Of a stretch of DNA of 37,637 nucleotides, positions 31,482-37,637 are shown piece by piece. A program made the translations under genes and the position numbers. Under the pieces are notes generated by a model that was not told the DNA's origin, searched no databases, and worked only from the letters and a program-made list of their open reading frames with translations. How positions within the stretch are numbered: position 1 is the first letter of the stretch; each line of letters opens with the position of its first letter. Origin of the DNA: JBQTIU01 sp052387815 (GTDB lineage Bacteria > Pseudomonadota > Alphaproteobacteria > CACIAM-22H2); the NCBI GenBank assembly GCA_052387815.1, contig JBQTIU010000053.1, positions 1-37,637 of the forward strand, in the 5' to 3' direction.

Positions 31482-31814
31482 ATGCGAACGATGATGGTGA
31501 GCGTGGTGGCGGTTGCGATTGCGGCCGCGCCTGCATGGGCGCAACAGCGCGAGCAACCGCGGTTGGCCGACTCGCCGCCCGACCAGCAAGTGGCGTCGAT
31601 CCGATACTGCGAGGGCACCTATGTCGTGGCCACGAAGGATGGGGCGAAAATCCCGTTCCCGGAGTTCAACCTGCGCTTCAAGACCGACTCCGGCGCTTAC
31701 GGCCCGCGCGCTGGGGTGCCGGCGCTGCTGCCGGCCGCGATGATGGGGGACCGAGCCTTCATCGTCTTTTCGAAACCGGAGGAAATTTCCGGTTTCATCA
31801 AGACCCAGTGTTGA
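31482..31814 (+). CDS. Small secreted protein of unknown function
   Basis: The 110-residue protein has a signal peptide (MRTMMVSVVAVAIAAAPAWA) and a compact domain: VASIRYCEGTYVVATKDG, IPFPEFNLRFKTDSG and FIVFSKPEEISGFIKTQC. Two Cys, one near the start of the domain and one as the last residue, could form a disulfide. AGGAGG lies five bases before the ATG. It is 19 bases after the cytochrome gene and ends the copper and redox series. I do not recognise the family. The position suggests a periplasmic accessory protein. Confidence 0.7.
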   Translation: MRTMMVSVVAVAIAAAPAWAQQREQPRLADSPPDQQVASIRYCEGTYVVATKDGAKIPFPEFNLRFKTDSGAYGPRAGVPALLPAAMMGDRAFIVFSKPEEISGFIKTQC

Positions 31815-31819
31815 ATCGG

Positions 31820-31839
31820 GCCTTCGGTGTCGCGAAGGC
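31820..31839. terminator. Possible hairpin between convergent transcripts
   Basis: GCCTTCG and CGAAGGC (seven pairs, six-base loop) lie between the end of the plus-strand redox series and the 3' end of the minus-strand tRNA gene. No T-tract follows on either strand, so it is only a weak terminator candidate. Confidence 0.35.
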
Positions 31840-31853
31840 GCCTTGAAGCAAGA

Positions 31854-31930
31854 TGGCGCGCCCGGCGAGACTCGAACTCACGACCTCTAGCTCCGGAGGC
31901 TAGCGCTCTATCCAACTGAGCTACGGGCGC
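31854..31930 (-). tRNA. tRNA-Arg (anticodon CCG)
   Basis: A full cloverleaf can be drawn on the minus strand. The acceptor arm is GCGCCCG with CGGGCGC, the D-arm GCTC/GAGC, the anticodon arm CTAGC/GCTAG around the loop CTCCGGA (anticodon CCG, reading CGG), the variable loop is five bases, and the T-arm GTGAG/CTCGC surrounds TTCGAGT. The discriminator G is followed by an encoded CCA. Its 5' ten bases overlap the end of the upstream hydrolase gene on the same strand, and its 3' end faces the metal-resistance island. Confidence 0.95.
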
Positions 31931-32901
31931 GACCGCGCGACAGTATCCGAATCCGGGCCGCCAATCAAATTCGCCGTCGGCCCGGCGGCGCGGGCGAGCA
32001 CCCAGCGCGCCACGTCGGCATGCACGCGCGCGCGCCCAAGGTCGCGCAGCAGCATGTGGTAGCCGCGCTCGTAGACGACCACCTGGCGGCGCCCGGCCGG
32101 GACCACGGGCAGCCGCTCCAGCATCAATCGGTTGGGGCGGTCGGGGATCAGCTGGTCGTTGGCGCCGAGGAGGATCAGGGCCTCGCGCTCGAAACGCGGC
32201 GCCGCCGCCAAGGCCTCGTCCATCAGAGAAACGAGCCCCCAGACGGCGTCGATGCGGGTCTCCTTGATGACCAGCGGATCCTTGGCCAAGGCGCGCAGCA
32301 TGGCGAGGTTGTCCGAGGCGCGGATGCCGACATTGACGGGCTGCCCGGCCAGCCCCGGGACGGTGTGGGCGCCGAGCCACAACAAGGCGCGGCCCAGCGG
32401 GTTGAGGGCCTCGCGCCCGCGCACCGCCGGCGCGACCAGGATGGCGCCCGCTTCCCCTCCGGCCCCGGCGGCGAGGATCACCGCGGCGCCCATGCTCTCG
32501 CCCAGCAGGAACAGCTTGACGCCCGGATGGCGCCGGCCGACCAGCAGGGCGGCAAGCTCGAGGTCGGCGACCAGGGTCTCGGTCCCGGGCCACAGGCCGC
32601 GGTTGGGCGCCGCCCCGAAGCCGCGCTGGTCATAGGCATAGGTGGCGATGCCGGCCTCGGCCCAGGCCTCGGCGGGCAGGGCGAAGGCGTTCGAATAGTC
32701 GTTGAAGCCATGGAGCGCCAAGATGACCGCGCGCGGCCGGCCCTCGGGCAGCCAGCGCTTGAGCGGCAGCTCCGCCCCGTCGGCGGCGAGGATGCGGTCG
32801 GCCTCGAGGCGCGGGGGGCCGACCGGCGGGCCCATCGGCGCCACCACCGGACTGGCGCAGCCGGCCAGCGCCGCCGCCGCCAAAAGGGCCCAGCGCCTCA
32901 T
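31921..32901 (-). CDS. Alpha/beta hydrolase lipoprotein (monoacylglycerol lipase-like)
   Basis: The 326-residue protein has a lipoprotein signal (MRRWALLAAAALAGCASP, lipobox LAGC with Cys15). Its alpha/beta hydrolase domain carries the oxyanion region LALHGFNDYS, the nucleophile Ser136 in LLGESMGAA, an Asp in LLGANDQLIP, and a His in YERGYHMLLRDLG. This fits the serine aminopeptidase S33/monoglyceride lipase group (Hydrolase_4). It would sit in the membrane facing the periplasm and cleave a lipid or ester, substrate unknown. Its start overlaps the ABC ATPase stop (ATGA). Its TAG stop is inside the tRNA-Arg gene. Confidence 0.87.
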   Translation of the reverse strand: MRRWALLAAAALAGCASPVVAPMGPPVGPPRLEADRILAADGAELPLKRWLPEGRPRAVILALHGFNDYSNAFALPAEAWAEAGIATYAYDQRGFGAAPNRGLWPGTETLVADLELAALLVGRRHPGVKLFLLGESMGAAVILAAGAGGEAGAILVAPAVRGREALNPLGRALLWLGAHTVPGLAGQPVNVGIRASDNLAMLRALAKDPLVIKETRIDAVWGLVSLMDEALAAAPRFEREALILLGANDQLIPDRPNRLMLERLPVVPAGRRQVVVYERGYHMLLRDLGRARVHADVARWVLARAAGPTANLIGGPDSDTVARSRP

Positions 32902-33890
32902 CGGACCGCGCCTCCGTCGGCGGCGCGCGTGAGCTCGAGGAACACCTGCTCGAGGTCGCTTTCCTCGGTCGACAGGTCGACGATGCCGAGGCCCGCCTCG
33001 TGGGTGGCGGCCAACAGCTCGCCGACGCGCGTGCGGCTCGGCCGATAGCGGAACACCAGCAGGCGCGCGCCGGCGAGCGCGAGATCGTAGCCCGCCAGCC
33101 GTTCCGGCACGCCCGCCAAGTCGCGATCGAGGGTCAGCCGCAGCTCCTTGCGGTCGAGCCGGGCGATCAACGCCTGCGTGCCATCGCAGGCGATCACCTT
33201 GCCGCGGCTGATGATGGCGATGCGGTCGCAAAGCTGTTCGGCCTCGGGCAAGTAGTGGGTGGTCAGCAGCACCGTCGTGCCGCCGGCATTGAGTTCGCGG
33301 ACATGGGCCCAAAGCTGCTGGCGCAGCTCGACATCGACCCCGGCGGTGGGCTCGTCGAGGACGAGGACGGGCGGGGCGTGGACCAGCGCCTTGGCGACCA
33401 GCAGCCGGCGGCGCATGCCGCCCGACAGCGTGCGGGCATAGGCATTCGCCTGATCGGCAAGCCCGAGGGCCTCGAGGATGTCGTCGGTGCGGCGCTGGCG
33501 GGCCGGCACGCCGTAGAGCCCCGCCTGCACGTCGAGGAGCTCGCGCGGGGTGAAGAACGCGTCGATGTTGAGTTCCTGCGGCACCACGCCGATCGCCCCG
33601 CGCGCGGTGCGCGGGTCGCGGTCGATGTCGATGCCCCAGATGCGCACCGTTCCGGCGCTCTTGTTGACGAGCCCGGCCATGATGTTGATCAGAGTCGACT
33701 TGCCGGCCCCGTTGGGCCCCAACAGACCGAACAGCTCGCCGCGGCGCACCGTGAGGTCGACGCGATCGAGCGCCGGCCGGCCCGGCGCCGCTGCATAGAT
33801 CTTGGTGAGATTCTCGATCTCGACGGCGTGATCAGGCACGGGTTCGGCGGACAGCACGGCGGCCATGGCGCTGGGGCAGAGTTGTTGCAT
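32898..33890 (-). CDS. ABC transporter ATP-binding protein (ABC-2/daunorubicin-type)
   Basis: The 330-residue ATPase has Walker A GPNGAGKST, signature LSGGMRRRLLVAKALV, Walker B VLVLDEPTAGVD, and the switch LLTTHYLPEAEQLCD. A C-terminal domain of about 100 residues is typical of DrrA/CcmA-like exporters (ending ESDLEQVFLELTRAADGG). It would drive an ABC-2 permease, but none is encoded beside it. The downstream gene, coupled by ATGA, is a hydrolase. A second possible start lies 24 bases further in. It is divergent from the zinc-ribbon gene, with a 76-base gap. Confidence 0.9.
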   Translation of the reverse strand: MQQLCPSAMAAVLSAEPVPDHAVEIENLTKIYAAAPGRPALDRVDLTVRRGELFGLLGPNGAGKSTLINIMAGLVNKSAGTVRIWGIDIDRDPRTARGAIGVVPQELNIDAFFTPRELLDVQAGLYGVPARQRRTDDILEALGLADQANAYARTLSGGMRRRLLVAKALVHAPPVLVLDEPTAGVDVELRQQLWAHVRELNAGGTTVLLTTHYLPEAEQLCDRIAIISRGKVIACDGTQALIARLDRKELRLTLDRDLAGVPERLAGYDLALAGARLLVFRYRPSRTRVGELLAATHEAGLGIVDLSTEESDLEQVFLELTRAADGGAVR

Positions 33891-33966
33891 CGCTCGGCCC
33901 GCAATCGGTATCATCGCCAGCGCGCGAGGGTCAACGCGCGACTGCCCTTTTTCACCGGGACCGTTG

Positions 33967-34149
33967 ATGGCCGACCAGCCGCCCGAAACCATCGAAGTCG
34001 AGACCGCGACCGTCGAGTGCGACGGCGGCGGCGCGCTCGGCCATCCGCTCGTCTACCTCAATCTCGGCCGCGAAGGGCGGGTCGAATGCCCTTATTGCGA
34101 CCGCCTGTTCGTCCTCAAGCCGGGCGCCGGGCGGGGCGGCGGCCATTAG
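33967..34149 (+). CDS. CHCC-type zinc-ribbon protein (NDUFS6-like)
   Basis: The 60-residue protein has the pattern Cys...His...Cys-Pro-Tyr-Cys: VECDGGGALGHPLVYLNLG then GRVECPYCDRLFVLKPG. This is the zf-CHCC domain, the same as in the mitochondrial complex I subunit NDUFS6 and in short alphaproteobacterial proteins. It probably binds one Zn and may assist or stabilise respiratory complex I. The start at ATG keeps the domain complete. Its presence supports an alphaproteobacterial origin. Confidence 0.85.
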   Translation: MADQPPETIEVETATVECDGGGALGHPLVYLNLGREGRVECPYCDRLFVLKPGAGRGGGH

Positions 34150-34208
34150 GCCCTGGTTGGCAGCGTGGTAGGATTGGCGACCCCCCTGGTCCCGCGAGGT
34201 GCGAGCTC

Positions 34209-34436
34209 ATGCGGCAGACCCGGCAGCTGACGGCGATCATCGAGCGCGACGGCGACATCTATGTCGCGCTGTGCCCGGAGCTCGATGTCGCCAGCCAAGG
34301 CAAGAGCGTCGAGGAGGCGAAGGCCAGTCCGGTCGAGGCCGTCGAGCTGTTCCTTGAAACCGCCGACCGGTCGCAGGTCGAGCAGCGACTCCACAGCGAG
34401 GTCTTCGTCCCCCGGCTCGAGGTGGCGATTGGGTAG
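34209..34436 (+). CDS. HicB-like antitoxin-family protein
   Basis: The 75-residue protein matches the partial RNase H-like HicB fold: LTAIIERDGDIYVALCPELD, ASQGKSVEEAKASPVEAVELFLE, then a tail HSEVFVPRLEVAIG typical of HicB proteins whose gene is followed by hicA. HicB normally blocks the HicA mRNA interferase. The following DNA encodes only a few HicA-like residues, so the toxin seems lost and this would be an orphan antitoxin. No DNA-binding domain is visible at the C-terminus. Confidence 0.8.
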   Translation: MRQTRQLTAIIERDGDIYVALCPELDVASQGKSVEEAKASPVEAVELFLETADRSQVEQRLHSEVFVPRLEVAIG

Positions 34437-34515
34437 GCTCCGCGTGCCGTGGCGACGCGAGCTCCGCGGCTGGTTCAAGACCCGTCGCATCCGCGAGCCG
34501 AGGTTCGGCCCTTGA
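34429..34515 (+). pseudogene. Possible hicA remnant fused to the polA leader
   Basis: An open frame starting at TTG, overlapping the hicB stop, codes LGRLRVPWRRELRGW and stops 28 residues later at a TGA that overlaps the polA start. The first seven residues resemble the start of HicA toxins (MGRLRVLSGRE-like), as does the overlap with hicB. The rest of HicA, with its double-stranded RNA-binding fold and catalytic His, is absent. The match is short, so chance cannot be excluded. Confidence 0.3.
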
Positions 34516-37325
34516 GCAAGCAACCCCGGCGCCTCACCCTCGTCGACGGCTCGGGCTATATCTTCCGCGCCTTCCACGCCCTGCCGCCCTTGACCCGGCC
34601 GGACGGCACGCCGATCGGGGCCGTGCTGGGCTTCGTCAACATGCTGTTGAAGCTCCTCGACGGCCACGCGGGCGACCACCTGGCGGTGATCTTCGATGCC
34701 GGCCGCCGCAGCTTCCGCAACGACATCTATCCCGACTACAAGGCCCATCGCCCCGATCCGCCGCCCGAGCTGGTGCCGCAGTTCGCGCTCGTGCGCGAGG
34801 CGACGCGCGCCTTCAACGTGCCGGCGATCGAACTTGCGGGCTTCGAGGCCGACGACCTGATCGCCACCTACACGCGGCTGGCCCGCGAGCACGGGATGGA
34901 GGTCATCATCGTCTCCTCCGACAAGGACCTGATGCAGCTCGTCCGCGCCGGCGTTACGATGCTCGACCCCATCCGCCAGCGCCCGATCGGCGAGGCCGAG
35001 GTCCGCGACAAGTTCGGAGTCGGCCCGGAGCGGGTGGTCGACGTGCAGGCGCTGGCCGGCGATGCGAGCGACAACGTGCCCGGCGTTCCCGGCATCGGCG
35101 TCAAGACCGCGGCCGAGCTCATCAACGCCTACGGCGATCTCGACACGGTCCTGGCGCGGTCCCACGAGATCAAGCAGCCCAAGCGTCGCGAAACCCTGCT
35201 CGCCAACCGCGACATGGCGCGCTTGAGCCGCGAGCTGGTCCGGCTCAAGGACGACGTCGCGGTGCCGGAGCGACTTTCCGCCTTCGCGCCGCGCAAGCCC
35301 GATCCCGAAACCCGGATGGCATTTCTCCGCGCCCAGGACTTGCGCTCGGTGATCGCCCGGCTCGAGGCGGGCGGGGCGGCATTGGCGCCCGCGCCGGCGC
35401 GCGCCCCGCCGGGCGCGCCGGCCTTGCCGCCCTCGCCGGCGCCGGCGCGCTATACGCTAGTCCAAGACCTCGCCACCCTCGACACTTGGATTGGCCGCGC
35501 CAGCCTCGCCGGGGTCGTGGCCGTCGATACCGAGACCACCTCGCTCGACCCCATCGCCGCCGAGCTGGTCGGGGTGTCGCTGGCGATCGTGCCGGGCGAG
35601 GCCTGCTACATCCCGGTCGGCCATGTGGCGCCGGGCGCGGTCGGCGAGCCCGGCGGCGGTCTCGACCTGGCGGGCGAGGGGTCCGCGCCGCCCGCCCAGC
35701 TCGACCGTCGAGCGGTCCTCGATCGCCTGCAGGGGCTGCTTGACGATCCCGCGGTCCTCAAGGTCGGGCACAACATCAAGTTCGACGCGCAAGTCTTGGC
35801 CCGCTACGGCCTCGACGTGGCGCCGATCGACGACACCATGCTGATCTCCTATGTGCTGGCGGGCGGGGCGCATGGCCACGGCATGGACGAGCTCGCGGGC
35901 CTCCATCTCGGTCACAAGACCATCACCTACGACGACGTCACCGGCACCGGCAAGGCGCGGATCGACTTCGCGCAAGTGCCCCTCGCGCGCGCGCGCGACT
36001 ACGCGGCCGAGGACGCCGACGTGACCTTGTGCCTCCATCTCGCCCTCAAGCCGCGACTGGTCGGCGAGCATCTGGTCGGCGTCTACGAGACCATCGAGCG
36101 GCCGCTCATCCCCGTGGTGCGCGCCATGGAAGCGGCGGGGATCGCGGTCGACCGCGACGAGCTAGCGCGCCTGTCGGCCGATTTCGCCGGAAGGCTCGCG
36201 GACCTCGAGGTCCGCATCCACAAGGCGGCCGGCCACCGGTTCAACGTCGGCTCGCCCGCCCAGCTCGGCCAAATCCTGTTCGACGAGATGGGCTTGCAGC
36301 TTGCCGACGGAGCCAAGCCCAAGAAGACCAAGACCGGCGCCTACGCGACCGGCGCCGAGGTGCTGGACGAGCTCGCGGGCGCCGGCCACGCGCTGCCGGC
36401 CCTGGTGCTCGACTGGCGCCAGCTCGCCAAGCTCAAATCGACCTATGCCGACGCCCTCGTCGGCGAGATCAACCCGCGCACGGGCCGCGTGCACACCTCC
36501 TTCGCGCTCGCCGCGACCTCGACCGGCCGGCTCGCGTCGAGCAATCCCAACCTCCAGAACATCCCGGTGCGCACCGAAGAGGGCCGCAAGATCCGCCGCG
36601 CCTTCGTCGCCGGCCAGGGCATGACGCTGGTCTCCCTCGACTATTCGCAGATCGAGCTCCGGCTGTTGGCCCATGTCGCGCGCATCGAGGCGCTGGCCGA
36701 GGCCTTCCGCAACGGCATCGACATTCATGCGCTGACCGCCTCGCAGGTCTTCGGCGTGCCGGTCAAAGGCATGGACCCGCTGGTCCGGCGCCAGGCCAAG
36801 GCGATCAATTTCGGGATCATCTACGGCATCTCGCCGTTCGGACTCGCCCGCCAGCTCGGCATTCCGCAGGGCGAGGCCAGGGCGTATATCGAGGCCTATT
36901 TCGCCCGCTACCCGGGCATCCGCGACTACATGGAGCGGACCAAGGAGGAGGCGCGCGCGCGGGGCTACGTGACGACGCTGTTCGGCCGGCGCTGCCACAT
37001 TCCCGACATCAACGCCAAGCCGGCCGCCCAGCGCAGCTTCGCCGAGCGCGCGGCGATCAACGCCCCGATCCAGGGCGCCGCCGCCGACATCATCAAGCGC
37101 GCCATGGTCCGCGTGCCCGCGGCGCTGGCGGGAAAGAAGCTTCGCGCGCGCATGCTGCTCCAGGTCCACGACGAGCTGCTGTTCGAGGTGCCGCCGGCCG
37201 AGCGCGAGGCGACCGCGGAGGTCGTCAAGGCGGTCATGGAGGGCGCGGCCGCCCCGGCGGTCTCACTCGCGGTGCCGCTGGTGGTCGAGGTCGGCCACGG
37301 CCGCTCGTGGGCCGAGGCGCATTAG
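34512..37325 (+). CDS. polA: DNA polymerase I
   Basis: The 937-residue protein has three domains. The 5' nuclease (residues 1 to about 290) starts LTLVDGSGYIFRAFHALPPL and contains DYKAHRP, FEADDLIATY and SSDKDLMQL. The 3'-5' exonuclease starts near 340 with VVAVDTETTSLDP and keeps the metal-binding D-x-E. The polymerase has SLDYSQIELRLLAHV, the O-helix RRQAKAINFGIIYGISPFGLA and LLQVHDELLFEVP. It fills gaps in replication and repair. The TTG start overlaps the upstream stop (TTGA). An in-frame GTG 63 bases earlier would add 21 residues of non-conserved sequence. This is a core gene. Confidence 0.96.
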   Translation: MSKQPRRLTLVDGSGYIFRAFHALPPLTRPDGTPIGAVLGFVNMLLKLLDGHAGDHLAVIFDAGRRSFRNDIYPDYKAHRPDPPPELVPQFALVREATRAFNVPAIELAGFEADDLIATYTRLAREHGMEVIIVSSDKDLMQLVRAGVTMLDPIRQRPIGEAEVRDKFGVGPERVVDVQALAGDASDNVPGVPGIGVKTAAELINAYGDLDTVLARSHEIKQPKRRETLLANRDMARLSRELVRLKDDVAVPERLSAFAPRKPDPETRMAFLRAQDLRSVIARLEAGGAALAPAPARAPPGAPALPPSPAPARYTLVQDLATLDTWIGRASLAGVVAVDTETTSLDPIAAELVGVSLAIVPGEACYIPVGHVAPGAVGEPGGGLDLAGEGSAPPAQLDRRAVLDRLQGLLDDPAVLKVGHNIKFDAQVLARYGLDVAPIDDTMLISYVLAGGAHGHGMDELAGLHLGHKTITYDDVTGTGKARIDFAQVPLARARDYAAEDADVTLCLHLALKPRLVGEHLVGVYETIERPLIPVVRAMEAAGIAVDRDELARLSADFAGRLADLEVRIHKAAGHRFNVGSPAQLGQILFDEMGLQLADGAKPKKTKTGAYATGAEVLDELAGAGHALPALVLDWRQLAKLKSTYADALVGEINPRTGRVHTSFALAATSTGRLASSNPNLQNIPVRTEEGRKIRRAFVAGQGMTLVSLDYSQIELRLLAHVARIEALAEAFRNGIDIHALTASQVFGVPVKGMDPLVRRQAKAINFGIIYGISPFGLARQLGIPQGEARAYIEAYFARYPGIRDYMERTKEEARARGYVTTLFGRRCHIPDINAKPAAQRSFAERAAINAPIQGAAADIIKRAMVRVPAALAGKKLRARMLLQVHDELLFEVPPAEREATAEVVKAVMEGAAAPAVSLAVPLVVEVGHGRSWAEAH

Positions 37326-37361
37326 CGTCTCGCCCAAACGGTCCGGTCTTTTTGTGCTTGA

Positions 37362-37637
37362 GGGCTATCGCCCGCCTGCCAGGATCGCAAGGCCGCCTGG
37401 GCCGACGTCATCGCCGAGCTCGACGCCCTCGACGAGACCGAGATCGCCCCGGACGCCATGCGCTTCCTCGTGCGCGCCCAGCCCAAGCGCGCCGCCCTCG
37501 TCGGAAATTCCAGGGGAATCGCATTTGAAAAAATACGCTTGCGCGGATGGGGCGATAGGGATTCTACGGGGTGGCACCGTTGTGTGGAGGGATCGGTGCC
37601 AGGGAAGATTTTTCGGCGGTTTTCGGAAGCCTCGAGG
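37362..37637 (+). other. Unrecognised open stretch at the right edge
   Basis: The 312 bases after polA hold no complete gene. One frame stays open from 37362 to the window end and codes QDRKAAWADVIAELDALDE, then DAMRFLVRAQPKRAALVG. The first 45 codons look like real protein (amphipathic, GC-rich third positions) but lack a proper start, as if the 5' part were lost. From about 37505 the DNA is less GC-rich and the translation no longer looks protein-like. I do not recognise the fragment. Confidence 0.3.
37572..37613. terminator. Possible stem-loop near the right edge
   Basis: TGGCACCG and CGGTGCCA form a perfect eight-base stem with a 14-base loop. A run of five T follows seven bases later. 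It could be an imperfect terminator or the end of an unseen element. Confidence 0.3.

Noticed and set aside
31854..31930. Direct repeat of the tRNA 3' end as an attachment site at the far side of the island
   Set aside because: By eye no copy of the tRNA 3' sequence was found near 18.7 kb, and no integrase gene is present, so an att site is not annotated.
33000..34208. Plus-strand frame joined to the HicB-like gene as one 478-residue protein
   Set aside because: The upstream part is antisense to the ABC ATPase. Only the last 75 codons resemble a protein family.

Overview
The window is a very GC-rich piece of bacterial chromosome, most likely from an alphaproteobacterium (Rhodospirillales-like). 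That placement is an inference. It rests on GC-saturated codon use, a small CHCC zinc-ribbon protein and HicB-like protein just upstream of polA, a Rieske protein of ubiquinol-cytochrome c reductase type, and gene families common in that class. No rRNA, phage, transposase, integrase or CRISPR array was seen.

Region 1 (1-7559, minus strand) is a surface-polysaccharide operon. Read in transcription order it holds a frameshifted methyltransferase relic, a GT4 glycosyltransferase, a SAM methyltransferase, an asparagine-synthase-type amidotransferase, a second GT4, a Wzx-like flippase, and a third glycosyltransferase that runs off the left edge. Several junctions are ATGA or TGATG overlaps, so translation is probably coupled. 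A Phd/YefM-PIN toxin-antitoxin pair (7571-8202) separates it from Region 2.

Region 2 (8220-14849, plus strand) continues envelope glycan synthesis: GT4, GT2, a zinc-ribbon SAM methyltransferase, another GT4, the bifunctional heptose enzyme HldE and an isoprenylcysteine-methyltransferase-like membrane protein.

Region 3 (14850-18740) holds a repeat-rich convergent junction, then a minus-strand operon of a PucG-type aminotransferase with a NatAB-like ABC transporter, a small orphan protein, and a double-palindrome repeat.

Region 4 (18751-31814) is a metal-resistance and periplasmic-redox island. It contains an ArsR-regulated CDF exporter, a YnfA protein, a mercury operon (merTPA divergent from merR) and a CcdA-like membrane protein. 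A long plus-strand series follows: a Cys-containing secreted protein, a Met-rich multicopper oxidase, a 58-residue membrane peptide, a TlpA thioredoxin, a Cys-rich membrane protein, an SCO copper chaperone, two tandem-duplicated Asp-box propeller proteins, an orphan Rieske protein, CcdA, a monohaem cytochrome c and a small secreted protein. Together these suggest a periplasmic copper, thiol and electron-transfer module linked to metal detoxification. The 3' end of a tRNA-Arg gene abuts the island.

Region 5 (31854-37637) looks like core chromosome: tRNA-Arg(CCG), whose 5' end overlaps the stop of a lipoprotein hydrolase gene, an ABC ATPase coupled to that hydrolase, the zinc-ribbon protein, a HicB-like protein with a possible hicA remnant, polA, and an unrecognised fragment at the right edge.
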